Shown: positions 32,814-45,612 of the stretch, one piece after another
Layout: the number at the start of each line of letters is the position of its first letter
How positions within the stretch are numbered: position 1 is the stretch's first letter
From: Phaffia rhodozyma
Lineage: Eukaryota > Basidiomycota > Tremellomycetes > Cystofilobasidiales > Mrakiaceae
DNA: 64,000 nt
Assembly: GCA_014706385.1 (NCBI GenBank)
Contig: JACGZH010000006.1
Coordinates: forward strand, 1,116,001 to 1,180,000
Direction: 5' to 3'
Notes under the pieces: model-generated
Database searches by the model: none
The model's input: the letters and a program-made list of their open reading frames with translations, nothing else
What the model was told of the DNA's origin: nothing
Made by a program: the position numbers and the translations under genes

Positions 32814-35800
32814 ATGTCTATTCCAGACAACCCGTTTCTGGATCCAAACAGGATAAGCAGTCACTCCTCGACGTCCTCTCCTCCGAGAAACAGCTTGGAG
32901 CCATCGATCACTCATCCTTCCGTATCCATAGGTCAGCCGTCGGCCATCCGATCGAATCCAAGTAGTGCCACGCGGTCCCCACCATCGCCACTCCGGCCAC
33001 CGACGATGAGAGTAAACTCCTTACCGATTGTTTCTCCTATCGAGCGGACGTCTCCAGAGGGCCCTCTCACCCTGTCTTCACCTTCCGGAGCGGAGACTCC
33101 TATTCACCCGCCCTCGGCTCCGAGCGGCTTATCGGCAGGAAAGAACAAACGAGTGCAGTGGCCTGAAGAATTTGGGAAAGACAATCCAATCGCGATGTCT
33201 CCACAGACTCTTGTCGACCAGGGCGGACGGGAAGCCCTCCAATCAGCCCTTCAGAACTTTTCGGCGTACGACGAACCAACCGAGGCGAGGAGGCGTCATC
33301 CGTTCTTCACGGGAAACAACATCGCCACCGATCCAGAATCTCAAGTATCAAGCGAGGTGACGACCAGAGCGCCGAGTGTGGTATCAGATGGGGATTATCA
33401 ACAGGCTGAAAACACTAATCTGATGGAGATGTTTGTAGATCCGTACGAGGTCGACGGTCTGCCTTCCGTCAACCCAGAACGGGATGTCGAACGGAATAGA
33501 CAGGCGGCAGAGGCGCTCGTTAGAGCTCATACAACCGGCATGTTTGGCTTCATGCGTCGAAGGAAGAAATCTTCCAAGCAGGGACAAGACAACTTCACCG
33601 CTGGCGAAGATGGACTTTGGAAAGAGGCCATCGAACTTTCGAACAAAGATGAAGATGGCACTGGGGATTTCGGAAGAAAGCTCAGAGAAGGTAGGGAACC
33701 AGGTACGACGTACGAGAGCACTTTCGGTGTCAACCTTGATGTTCCACCGTCCGCCGCAATCGCTCGTGGCAAAGGAATCGTTGCTGGGGCGGGTGGTGTT
33801 CTCTCATCTTTGCTCGCACTTCAGAGCGGTCAACAGCGGGCCGAATCGGTCAGCATTGTTTCTACTCCCGCATCTTCTCGACCCCCATCCCGACGGAGTT
33901 CCACACTTTCGGACGACTCTGAGGAGGATGAAGAGGAGCGGACAAAGTTTATCAGAGAGCACCGAATCAAAAATGGCTGGAATCCGTTCGGAAGCGGTAG
34001 CGGTAATAACACACCAGGTCTCTCTTCGAAATACACTCGTCTGTCTTCTTCTACTACGACTCCCATTCGTTCATCTACCGATGGCAAAGACCAGCCCTCT
34101 TCGCCGGGGCTCAACTCATCTACTGGATCGAAAAATCATTCAAGGCAGTACTCCACCATCTCTCAATTTATTCAAGGCAGATCTACTGCGCCGTTGGGGT
34201 CTCCTCGCGCAGATAAGAAGTCACCTTCTGCAGACGCTCGATCGACCAAAGCCTTGGCTTTGGAGCCCGGTATGCTAGCAAGAAGACCGTCCAAGACGAG
34301 CAGGGTCAGCGCGGTGACCTCTCGGGTTAAAAAGCTAGGCGAAACCCTTGGGCTGGAGGTGGAAACGAGTTCATCCAGACCATACTTTGCAAAAAGCTCA
34401 GCCGGTGTATTTGGAGGCTTGATCGCTACTACAGTCAGTCTTTTTCCATGTTTTTCTTTGGAACACTGCCTAGACTTACTCACCTCACTCAACTCTTATG
34501 GGTTTGTTCATCAAACAGGGAAATCTTGCGGGAATTGCTGCTCCGGTCGCTTCTCAGCTGGCCCCAGATGCTCACCGACCGGGATTCCATCTCACCCGAC
34601 TTTCTTCTCCTCCTCCTAAGCCTCCCAAATCGCCAAAGTCTCCAAAGTCGCCTCGAAGCCCGCCGTCGAACTCGAAACGGCCGTCTTCCTTCCATAGTTT
34701 CTCTCATCGTCCTTCATCCATCACTTCCAGCCCAACGACAAGTACTTTCCCTACCAACAAAGACCTTGTCGAGTCACTTTCGGCGCCTAATAGTCCAGAT
34801 GCTGGAGATCTTCATCTTTCTCAGTTAGACCCACCCCCGATCTCGATCGGTCCTCCCGTTCGGCCTCGAACGACCTCGCCTGGCCATCCCATGGCCCGTT
34901 CTTTCACATTAGACCCTCCTTCTTCGACTCCATCCCGACCAGCCGGAGCAACTCATTCGACGTCGTTCTCTGAAAACGCAATGAAACGTCGGTCGGCTTC
35001 CGGATTCAAGCAAATTGAGAGTCTGGCACTCAACATGATGACTGCCCCACTCAAATTGACAAAGTCCAAAGCGGCTACCACCCCGGACTCGAGGGCTAGC
35101 GGAGAGTATGCCGACTACTTTGGACATCATCAGAAAAGCCCTAAGCCAGTGCTCACCCAAGAAGAACGGGAAAAGAAGGAATGGGAGAAGGAAAAGCGAA
35201 GGAGAAGAAAAGCGAAGGAAAAGCGAAGAAGAGAGCAAATCTTCATCACTCAGCATGTGGCTGCCATCCTGGAGAGGCAGGACTTCTTGTTGAAACTGAC
35301 AAGAGCGTTAATGTGTTTCGGTGCACCTACTCAGTGTGTATATAGCCTTCTCTTGTTTATTACTGTGCCTTCTCCCAATATTGATTCTGGTATTGGTCTT
35401 ATCATGATAATGAAAAACATCAACAATCAGTCGGTTGGAAGCCCAGATGCAGGCCACTGCCCGAATTCTGGAACTCAACTGTCAAATGATTCTCTTACCA
35501 GGGATCTTTCTTGTCAGCTTCGGTGATCCTGCCACTCATACCTCGGAAGTCAAAGTCAGTCTGTTTTTCTGAATTCATCTATTGTTCTCCAATCCTTAGT
35601 TATCTTACAAATATCTCGTTCTTGTTTAAATTAAGTTCTTGAAACAAGCCAACGGATTGGATCTGGGAAAGCTTTTAGATGCACATATGGTGTATTATCA
35701 AGTGAGTTTCATCAAATGTCGTAACTCTGATTCGATTTCCAAGCTCATCGTTTGACTATCTATTAACCCTCCTTGCTAGGTCGTGCATGACAAAATGGGT

Positions 35801-37545
35801 GTTACTGAGGCCTCTGCCAAGTTAGACGAGCTGATGACATCCAAAGCTGCATACAAACTTTGGCAACAACTTCTTATCGGTGGTCTCGCCTCGGCATTTA
35901 TTCAGCCCAGCGCTTTCTATGGTTCCCTAATCGATTGTCTGGTCACCATTCCTCTCGGCATGCTTCTTGTTCTTGTCCAGGTCTTGGTCAGTAAGAACGA
36001 CCTGTACAGCAGTTTGTTTGAGCTCGTCATCGCCAGTTTGAATGCATTCCTGGCGGCCGCACTTTCAAAGACGTACGTTTTTCTTCTGCCTATTTTCACG
36101 AAATCAGTCTGTGTCCGCCCTCTTTATATGTAGCCTTCTGATCCTCAGCTCTGCATCATCTCTTCCAGTGGCGTACTCTGCTTTTCGGCTATGACTTCAG
36201 GTAGAGCCATTTGTATTTTGTTGTGCTATCAAATATTTCTTTTCGATGACTGATATTCTTCTTCATTTTTTCCTTCTTTAGGCTCTGTCGTCTTGATCTT
36301 GCCAGGATATATCGTGTTGTGCGGTTCTCTCGAGCTTTGCAATAGGTCTATCATCTCTGGCTCTGTCCGTCTTGTCTACTCGGTTCTCTACTCTCTCTTC
36401 CTTGGCTTTGGCCTTTCCATCGGCTCAGAAATCTTTATCCGAGTTACCGGCTCGAGCATCCCATATGCAAACGAATACCAATGTACCACACTCCGGGCGA
36501 ATGCTCCTTGGTATCGGGCTACGATCTCTCCTTGGTTCTGTATGTCTTGCTCGTCACAATCTATCGCCTACCGAGTTAGGACTGTTATATAGAGACAGAT
36601 CATGAATTGACTGACACACACACCTTATCTCCATCGTCGTTCTTCCTTCTCAGTCTTCCTCACGGCTCCAGCCTATCTAGCTTGTCTAGCACTCCGAAAC
36701 GGTCAACCCATCCGACGGAAGGAACTGCCTGTGATGATTTTGACAGGTTGTGCAGGTCAGTATCTAGCTTCACATGCTCTTTTGAGTCAGACATGTAAAT
36801 ATACATGAGCTGAGTTCGTTTTCATTGATCCGGCTTAGGTTTCTCGTGCAATTACTTTTCGGGACGGGTCTTTGTCAACCGACCGGACATCACCTCTGTT
36901 TGTATAGTGTCCTCTACATTTCTGTTGAGATTGTTCACCTAGCTGACTCGCTCATGTTGCACAGGCTATCGGAGCTTTTGTCGTCGGTCTCTTGGGAGGT
37001 CTCTACAGTAAATTTACTAGAGGTTCCGCTTTCGTTATCATGGTACGTTGTACCCTTCTATTTCTTCAGGTTCACGAAGTAAAGATTGTTCTAACAGTGA
37101 ATTCGTTTTGGGGTTAATTCGTGATATCAGGTGGTCGGTATTCTCTTTCAACTTCGTGAGTCGTTCATTATCTCTCAACTTCCGACTGTCTGCGCATTTT
37201 ACGATATTCATCGTTCCTGTCTATTGTTAATTTTTTTAGCCTCTGGTCTATCAAACGGAGGTTTGTTGAGATTCGCAAGTGAAAGTACGAGTGGTACAAC
37301 GGACTACTATTCGTCTGGTTTCTTGGTGGCTGAACAGCTCATCCAGACGGCTATCGGTTTAACGTATGTTGGCCATCTTCTTTGTATCCGGCTTTTTCTT
37401 TCTGAACAAAGTCACGTCGGCTGATTCCTTGCATTTTCTATACTTTCATGTCGCTGGTTGCAGTGTGGGATTGTTTGTCGCCGCTGCAGTCACAAACTTT
37501 ATCGGAGGAGGCAGAAGGCGAGGACTCAATTTGTCTTCGTTCTAA
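32814..37545 (+). CDS. ThrE-domain membrane protein, Prm10-like (paralogue A)
   Basis: Fungal pheromone-regulated-membrane-protein-10 family, with a large N-terminal cytosolic region and two ThrE-type (DUF1212/DUF3815) membrane domains; the transported substrate is unknown, although bacterial ThrE exports threonine. Exons 32814-34433, 34519-35333, 35431-35554, 35636-35701, 35780-36072, 36169-36200, 36282-36539, 36654-36755, 36839-36897, 36965-37042, 37132-37156, 37240-37363, 37464-37545. The N-terminal 800 residues are Ser/Pro-rich with repeated K/R-S-P (KSPKSPKSPRSP). Family core: FITQHVAAILERQDFLLKLT, GAPTHRLEAQMQATARILEL, VVHDKMGVTEASAKLDELM, YKLWQQLLIGGLASAFIQPS and LILPGYIVL, then PSGLSNGGLLRF. 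The C-terminus has the last membrane segment (GLFVAAAVTNFIGGG) and a basic tail. A paralogue lies at the right end of the window. Confidence 0.9.
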
Positions 37546-38490
37546 GTCCTTCTCCCCATCTTCCATCTTCCTTCTTTATCTGCATTCTTTTTGTAGTCCA
37601 GTTTCCTTGCCATATATTATTCTCGAAATGTTTCTCAATCGTTTCTCTATCATTTCTATCTTCGGTTTTTGTCTCTTTGCACATCATGTACCATAGACCA
37701 CTCATCACAATCCACAACGTCCATCTGTGCTTTTTCCCCATCACTATCTTTTACTCTCCATATTGTTCCAAATTTGTCACTCCTTGCCCCATCCCATCTC
37801 ATCTGGCTACGTCATGTCTTTAACGCTCCTTTCACTCCATTGTTCATTCTCGTTTTCTTCTGCTCCTTTGTTTCCATACGTTGCTCGAATAGATAAATCC
37901 CTTCTGTTGGCCGATGATCACAGAACTTAGAGATCAGGCCCTAGAGGTTGACTGTTATAGGTTAGACGGGGGTGTTGTTAGATGTCGATAGAAAAGGACG
38001 GTGATTTCTTTGGAGACGAGTCCATCCGGATCTACTACTTTTCTCTCGTTCTCAATCATGTTAGAGTTTCATTCTCTACTCGTGTATCGCATGTTGTCGT
38101 CCTTTCTCTCTCTCCTCTTTTGTCGATCAATCGAGCAAAGTAAGATAAAAGAGATGCAATCGCATTGCGAAGGAACGAGCATTCTTTTTATATCTTCAAA
38201 AGTGAAATAAAAGGGAAAGGGGGTTTTTTTTTCTATTTTCTTTTTCGGGTTTACTGGCACAACATAGTGGAAGAACGGCAACAGACAGACGACTGAACGA
38301 ATGAGTCTGAACCAAACATAGAAAAGGTGTGTGTGTGTGTGGGTGTGTGTTTGTTTGTGAAGGATGAAACCAAACAGAACAAAACAAAACAGGATAGAAA
38401 GAGAACGACAAGAAAATGAATGGCATAGTACATCGCTTTACCCTCCCTTATCATAAGAAAGGAAAGGAAAAGAAAAGGAAGAGAACCCGC
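37546..38490. other. Convergent intergenic region, Prm10-like A / GLN1
   Basis: 945 bp shared by two 3' UTRs; strongly T-rich on the plus strand up to 37850. A GT microsatellite is at 38327-38359. No coding exon seen. Confidence 0.5.
38327..38359. repeat. GT dinucleotide microsatellite
   Basis: Run of GT units with GGGT and TTGT interruptions, in the 3' flank of GLN1. Confidence 0.8.
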
Positions 38491-40901
38491 TTAGAGGAGA
38501 GTAGTATCGACAATGATACCAGTGACCTGATAAGGATCGATGTTGGAAGCAGGTCGCCTGTCCTCCAAGTAACCGTAACCCTGGGCGGCAACGTGTCGGG
38601 GAATTCGGATCGAAGCTCCTCGATCAGCGACACCGGAGGTGAAGTCTCCAATGTGTCCGGTCTCGTGCTTTCCGGACAACCGCTCCTCGTTACCCTCACC
38701 GTACACGGCAATGTGCTCCACTACGTATACATAGAAACAGGAAGAGATAAGTTATCAGGCACTTGGCAAGCAAAGTCAGAAACCAATGGAAAGCAGACGT
38801 ACAGTGCTTCTCGCCAAGCTTCTTGATGGCCTCTTCGATAGCCTTCATTCCTCCAGGCTGTCGCATGGCCTTGGTGGAGTAGTTGGCTAGTTGATTTCGT
38901 ATGATTCGTCGATTTCGCACTGGTGAGCAAGGAGAGAAACGAGTGAAGATACTTTGAGGAGATACGTACTGTGGCAACCAGCACCGTTCCAGTCTCCGTC
39001 CTTGAAGATCTTGGGGTGGAAGGTGACCTTGATTCCCCACTCCTCAGCAACTCGGTGCAGAAGGAATCGCTGTGTATCGGAAAGACGACATGGTTAGCTG
39101 ATTGGACATCGACAGAGATAAGCGGACAGAGATCAGACACATACAGCCATGGTCAACTCGTCACCCATCGAGACACCCTCGCAGGGTCCAACCTGGAACT
39201 CCCACTGGGAGGCCATGACCTCAGCGTTGATACCACCAATGGTGACACCGGCATACAGACAAGCTCGCTAGATGAACAGATACGAAGAAAGAAAGGACAA
39301 GTCAAGATCGAGACGTGTCTACCATCAGTCCAAGGCCTAGAATGGGATTAACCAGGCGGGCCGTCGACGTACGTAGTGAGCCTCGATCAAGTCTCGAGCG
39401 AACACCTTTCCAGTTCCAACTCCACAGTAGTAGGGACCCTGAGGACCAGGGTATCCACCCTTGGGCCAGTGAAGGGGCCAGCCATCGGCATCAAGGAGAG
39501 AGTACTCCTGCTCGAGTCCGAACCAGGGCTCGTGCTGTGAGAAAAGATGTGAGAACAATCGACGTCTAGTCAGCACCTAGAGCACAATGGTAAATGGTGA
39601 AAGCATAACAACGGACCTCCTTGGCGGCCTCCATGGACTTTGCGGCGTGATGCCTGAAGTTGGTCCGGTTGGGGGTTCCATCGCTGTCTGTACAAAACAA
39701 GTTGTACGAGAACGAGAAGGAGAGAAGTCTCGGTGAGGGGGAAAAGTCTTTTTTCTTTTGAAAAGAAATGATAACAAGACACGGTATCGTCACCGACTAG
39801 GGCCGGAACGTACTGAAGGTCTCGCAACTGTTAGTTTCGGAAGGAAAGAAGGAAGGACAAGGGTCAGTTAAGAGTTCGGCTACGCGAAATGAGAAAGACG
39901 ATGGATTTGTTTTGAGAGCAAAAGAATTTATACGAACAGAACCAGGATGTTGTCTCCCTTTCGGAAAGGATCCTTGAAGATGGCAACAGGCCTCACTACA
40001 AAAAGAGTCTGATGCTCAGAAGTTGTCATAAGAATGAATGAGAAACGTCAAGATGGAACGTACAATAAACATCAGAGTCGTGTCCGGGGGCCTGTCCAGT
40101 CGAACTTCCATCGAAGTTCCACTCTACAAGAAAGATAGAATGAAGGAGCAAGGGGATGTGAGTAGGTAGATCAAGAGCACAAGTCATCTATCGTTCCGGC
40201 AAAACGAACGAACCCTTGAGCTCCGAGACGTTAGAGACGGGGTGATCGACCGTCTACAAGTAGAGAGAAAACAGAGGATAAGTGTCCGGGGTTTGTTGGG
40301 CGAGAGGGAGATAAGGCTAGGGAGGGGATAAGGAAAACCTTTTCGGGCTACCCGAAATGAATCCGAAGCCAGAAGCCCGGACGTATTATCGTCCCTCCCT
40401 ATCATGAAGATGTTCTTGCCGAGTGAAAGAATCAACGATCTCAAGATGAACTCACAGCAGTCTTGCATCTATTTGGAGAGAGAAGAGAGAATTGCAAAAG
40501 AGCCAGACCGTCAGTTTGCCGCAGAATTTCGACCGAATGACGTGTTTCTTAAACAAGGCAGACGAGCGCCAGAGGGAGAGAAAGAGGCCCTGGAAAGATT
40601 TTTCAAATAAAAATACAGCGGCAAGACAATTAAGTGTACGTACCTCATTCCACCGACACCATCGACCCAGATGTCTGTTTGTTTGCCATGTCGAATGAAA
40701 CAGGATCAGACGTGATTGAATCGGAGGGAGAAGAGAAAAAGGAAGGAAAAATGAGAAAAAAGAAAATAAAGCGAAGGACAAGGAAATAGACTGAATGATG
40801 ACTCGGAACGAACACTCAGCCATGATCTTTCCTCCCTGATCAAGCTCCAAATACGGAGCGAGAAGGGTGGGGTTATGCGAATAGGAGGGAGCTTCCGACA
40901 T
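38491..40901 (-). CDS. GLN1: Glutamine synthetase
   Basis: ATP-dependent amidation of glutamate, the main ammonium-assimilating step. Thirteen exons (5' to 3'): 40901-40814, 40674-40644, 40468-40456, 40253-40214, 40123-40064, 39995-39938, 39827-39814, 39687-39617, 39534-39373, 39267-39145, 39069-38970, 38886-38803, 38720-38491; 357 residues, the usual eukaryotic GS-II length. Motifs: [132 protein letters not shown] and [15 protein letters not shown]. All metal- and glutamate-binding residues in these motifs look intact. Two coding microexons are 13 nt and 14 nt; without them the conserved MRCKT and LCETFNSDGT stretches cannot be formed. Transcribed in the same direction as the GNL1 gene to its right. 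Confidence 0.96.
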
Positions 40902-41661
40902 GATTCAAGAGAAGAGACAGACAAACAGCAACAAAGGCAAGTTGAAGGACGGAAAGAAGAAAACGAAGATGATGGTAGAAGGTAAGAACGGGAGAAAGCC
41001 GAAAGATGGGAAGGAACCGCTTGCGCTATGACCACCTTTTTTTTCCATTCAGGCACAATTCCGCAGCTGAATTCTCAATTCAAATATTTTTCATTTTCTC
41101 TATCTTTTATTTCCAATTCGTCTAATCCTTCAAATTCCTTCGCCGGGCCTGTTCCTTCCTCTCGGCCAGAGGTCGGTCCGTTGGGGGCGCTGGTCGCTTG
41201 GGCGCATACACATCAGACATGGTCAGAGTATGCGCTTACAGGTTGCACACACAGATGTCAGTGTATCCAGTGGACATTGTGTAGAGTGTAGGTTGCTCGG
41301 TGGACTCGAGGCAAACGCGCTAGCTACCACGGCGATAAACCTTAGCGGCTCGTTAATTCTCCGTGCGGTCTCCCTCAAAATTAGACCGCCAGAAATGCTC
41401 GAGTCGCCCAAAGCCGGTAGTTTAGGTCGTGTTCCATCTTTAGATGAAGGTCAAACGATCAAAGCTGCTCAAGATAGACCAGCCGTTCGATGTATCAACC
41501 GATGGTCATCAGCTGATGGTCGAGACAGCTGTCTGTATCGGATCCGGTGGATGCTTATCACGCTCCGATAGAGAGCTATTTTCTTATTCTATGATCATGT
41601 TCTGTTGAGCTGAGCTTGGAGACCATTATCGCTCATCACACAATACTTTATTACACGACCC
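40902..41661. other. Intergenic region upstream of GLN1
   Basis: 760 bp containing the GLN1 promoter (purine-rich on the plus strand, meaning CT-rich in the GLN1 leader) and the 3' flank of the GNL1 gene. A 114-codon plus-strand frame at 41230-41571 has no recognisable content and is not called. Confidence 0.45.
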
Positions 41662-44600
41662 TTACTTGGTAATCATCTCCTCCCTCTCCTCCTTCTCCTC
41701 CTCCTTCTCCTCTTCATCCTCCTCTTCATCCTCCTCCTGCTCCTCTTCACTCTCAATGTCGTCCTCAGTTTTATCGTCGTCCTCTCCCTCACTTTCGTCC
41801 TCGCCTTCTTCCACGCCGAGAGCATCAAACATGCTGGTAAACCCGCCTCGCTTCTTTACAGGCTGCTGAACCTCAACCTCCTCCTCATCTTCTTCATCTT
41901 CCTGCTCCTCTTCTTCGCTCGTCCCTTCTTCACCTTCACTCAATTGTTCTTCCTCGCTTGATTCTTTGTAATCCTCCTCCTCTTCGTCTTCATTGTCTTC
42001 CCGTACGCCTAGCCAGATCCCATTGGCTCCTTCAGGATCCGCCTTGAATCTCCCAGTAGACAACAAACCAGTCCGATCTTCAGCTGACGTAGTCTTGACC
42101 TCTACATCTGCACTTGGACCGGCTCGGGAAACCTCGGAAGAGACAGGAGGCGCGCGAAATGACCACGGAATACGTGCCTCTGCAATAGACCGGAGGACTT
42201 GTATCGGGAAAGAAGGAACATCCGTGATGAAATAGATTGTTGTCAGAAGTCCAGAAACGACTAGTCAAATGAAGGAAAGAACCAGATAGAGTTGAGACTC
42301 ACTGTGGTTACCAGCTCGGTTGAAATCAGGCCGACCAGCTTTGGCAGTCACTGATAATATCATCGCCAACATAAAAATGATTGTACGCTCGTTCAGATCT
42401 TCGTTCGTGGCTTCACCTGAAGGACTAGCAATTGATGAAAGAAAGCACGGAACTCACGGAACCCTCTCTCCAACGCCCAACCTTCCATGATCATTCCCGT
42501 CGTCCAGACCTCCTCTTTCGTTCGGCCCCCTCTGACCAGACTTCCAGGTCTCCATGTCTTTTTATCCTTCATCTCCTTCTCCTTATCCTCATCCTCATGC
42601 TTCAAACCAAGAACACGCTCAAGAGGCATCAGCTGACAAGCCAGCCGAATGACCGAAGGCAGAGCAGGGATCGTCGAGATCGGAAGAATAGAGGAAATTG
42701 CCTGGAGCTCGAACGGCGTCATCGATGGTAAGACCAGTCCGGGGGAATCTGCTAGCCGGATCTTTTTGAAGGAATTTTGAACAAGTTAGATCAGCACGAG
42801 AGACATGACGAGATTCGACAAACGTGTTCAAAGATACGGAGCGTTTAGATACCTCTTTCGTCCAAAAGATTGTCTACCGAGCACAATTCTCAAAGTCAGC
42901 TAAGCTATTCGTATTAGATGGAAATCCCTTGAGGAATACTCGTACCTGTAGATGTTTCGTTCTGAGCGGTCGCCAAAGAGAAGAAGAATATGAGACATGT
43001 TTCTTCTACTTGCAATCAATATGATGTTGATTCAAAGAGCAGATCTTCTTGACTTACTTTCCAGGCGTTTTAGATGCTCTTACTTTGCTCTTGCCCACCA
43101 AGGCATTTAGCAAAGAGCTCTTTCCAACATTTGGTTGTCTGTTTTTAAGGAAAGATGCGTTATGATTCGACCGTTCAGGAGCATAATTGACAGAGGAAAA
43201 AAATTAACTAGACATACCCGATCAGCCCAATGGTCAAATATTCTAGATTCGCTTCCTCGTCCGCCTCTTCTCTTGTCTGAGGGGCGTCGTGCTCGTCTTG
43301 ACCTAAGTCTGTCACAGGTTTAGCCGGTTCAGGATCAGGTTCCTCCAGATCCTTCTCTGCCAAGAGTGAATTCCAATCAATCTCTCGTCTGATCTTAGGG
43401 CTCCATTGTTCAAGTCTCTTTCGGTCGGCCTGGACGGCAGGTGGAGGAGTGAGTAGTCGAACATGGGCTCTCTTGAGAGAGGATACTAGAGTGGAAAGTG
43501 AGGCTGGTGGAAGATGTGACTTCAAGATCGATCTCGTACCTGTTTAAAAACAAGTCAAAGTAAGCGGTGGGTGCGAACCTTACCAACGCGTAACTTTCCT
43601 TGAGACTGAACACAGAAATCGCACCTTGAGCCCGTTTTTCCCTTCGGTAACTCTCCAGACAAATCACATCCCATCCCCATTTCTCGGCCCATTCTTTCTC
43701 ACACCACTGGACCCATCCTGTTCTAACGTCCTCTGGTACGAGATCACACTTTGTCAAGATCAAGATGACCTCTTTCTTCGGTTGCAAACTCGAGATATAG
43801 TCTTGCATCGATGGTGGAAAATGAAGAGGCGGACATCGGATATCGATCAGGACTAGAAGGATGGGCGACGCTTCAGTTGTTCGCCACAGCTGACGATACA
43901 CTTCTAAGTTTCTTTCGAAGTAGGCTGAAAGAGAAGGGAAGCGAAGATACCCCAAAGAGAAGAATGATCAGCTCGGTCTTGAGATCCCTTTCTTCGGAAA
44001 AAAAGAAAAAAAAAAGAAAGGAAATAAAGAAAGAAAAAACTCACTCGTGGATTTTGGCCAGCGAATCTGTTGGGATTTAACTTCTCTGTCTTCCTTCCCG
44101 TCTTCTCCAGCTCCGTCTATCTCTGCTTTCTCTTCACTCTCATTCTTCTCCTCAGTCTTTCTCCATCTTTCCACACATTCATCCATTCCGGCCAACCACT
44201 TTTTAAACAACCCCGCCTCGTTCGCCTCCACTTCCTTCTTTGTCATCTCATATCTCCACTTTGGCCGTCTCGGGACGGTGAGTTGCTTTGTCAGCCCAGA
44301 TTGACTGATCAGCTCGATTGGAAAGGTTGAGATCTCGTCAGGCAGCGGTCGATCCAAAGGGAGGGTCAACGAGAGCGTCTTTGAATTGGCCAGATACTGA
44401 TAATGGTTGTTCAATCAACGGTCGGTCGGATGTCAGCCTTTGCCCCAACTGGTGCATTCCTAGAATGTACAAGAGATACTGATTGAATAAGAGGAGGAGA
44501 CGACAAACCTGAGGGGTCAGTGGTAAGAACTTTGAGACCAACTGCTGAGATCTCGGAGCATTCGCAGTCGTCTCCCGGATCCTTCCTGGGTTAGGTTTCC

Positions 44601-44897
44601 TTGTATTAAATGGTTTCGGTTTATCGGGAGGATCAATATCTCCCCTCTTGATCGCTCGTTTCTCTTGGAGTTGAGCTATATAGAAGCATACAGAGTTAGT
44701 TTTGATGTGTCAAGTGTACGGCAAAGCTGGCTGATCGTTCGGTTGGTTTGAGGAAATAGAATGAGCCTTACCCTTCCGTTGTCTTCGACCCGGTAAAACC
44801 TAGAATTAGTCAATGTACCCTCTCTTCTCTAGCAAAGAAGATGAATAAGTCGAGCAGCAGGTACTCACTTTGTAGATTGTGGTTTTCTTTTAGCCAT
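41662..44897 (-). CDS. GNL1: GNL1-type circularly permuted GTPase (MMR1/HSR1 family)
   Basis: YlqF/YawG-superfamily GTPase related to nucleolar and cytosolic ribosome-assembly GTPases. Twelve exons (5' to 3'): 44897-44869, 44782-44772, 44675-44509, 44396-44045, 43924-43625, 43539-43218, 43138-43058, 42961-42946, 42873-42853, 42761-42458, 42350-42303, 42260-41662; 749 residues. The motifs come in permuted order. First is TYFERNLEVYRQLWR with VLIDIR and the G4-like LILTKCDLVPE (Thr replaces the usual Asn of NKxD). Then come the P-loop GQPNVGKSSLLNALVG, the G2 region KTPGKTKHLQT and the G3 motif ADSPGLVLPS. The N-terminus (MAKRKPQSTKQRKAQLQEKR) is the basic nucleolar-type leader of GNL1 and depends on an 11-nt exon. 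The tail is an extreme Glu/Asp run of about 80 residues. Exons of 11, 16 and 21 nt are all required for family continuity. One intron is only 42 nt. Confidence 0.92.
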
Positions 44898-45612
44898 CTT
44901 TTCGTCTCGGCTTGAACGAATAACTTGATGAGAGTACGGAGTATTTCTTTCTTCTAATATTTCTTCGAGTGTTTCCAAGTTTTTGAATACTGTTCTTTCT
45001 GCGGTGTGGAGATCACATGACGTAATTAACCCTAGAGCCGACTGGCAAGATTAGATTAGATTTCCCTGTCGACTCATTCTTTTCTTTGCACAAGCTCTCA
45101 CACATGATCACGTTATCGATCAATTCAACAGGCTTGCCCAGAGCCAGTTCCTAAACGAAACCAAACACCGATCGAGACATATATGAGATTTCTTTTCCTT
45201 CCAGAGAAGTCGAATCAAGACCGCTGATCATGGAGAAAATAGAGCAAAGATTGTAGTGTAAGAACAAGACTCGTGTGCATTGTGATAGATTGGCTGAGTT
45301 GATGGAGAGTAGACAAAAGATAAAAAAGTGGTTCATGAAGGACGAAGGAAAGGAGAATGCATGAGGAGGGGAATCCAGCATATGCTCTGGAACACAAAGC
45401 TAGAGGACAAGTTTGTTTTTGGGAAAATGCTGATATTGAAAAACGAGAAGGAAGTAAAATAAAATAAACAAAGCCTGATCCGTAGCCCAGGTGATGAATA
45501 GAGATGACCAAAAGACAGAAAGCAAAAGAAATCGAAAAAGGAAGCTAGTAGAGAGAAGAAAAAAGGGAGAAGAAACGACTAAATAAGAACATACACACGA
45601 AACAATGTGCGA
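44898..45612. other. Intergenic region between SRF1-like and GNL1 genes
   Basis: 715 bp: GNL1 promoter near 44900-45060 and the 3' flank of the SRF1-like gene. AG-rich stretches at 45400-45560. No coding exon seen. Confidence 0.5.

Noticed and set aside
39781..39830. Open stretch [15 protein letters not shown] read as a GLN1 exon
   Set aside because: It cannot be joined in frame to the SDGTPNRTN exon, whereas a 14-nt exon within it gives the conserved LCETF sequence; the rest is intron.
41666..41869. Plus-strand Ser-rich open frame
   Set aside because: Antisense reading of the Glu/Asp tail of the GNL1-type gene.
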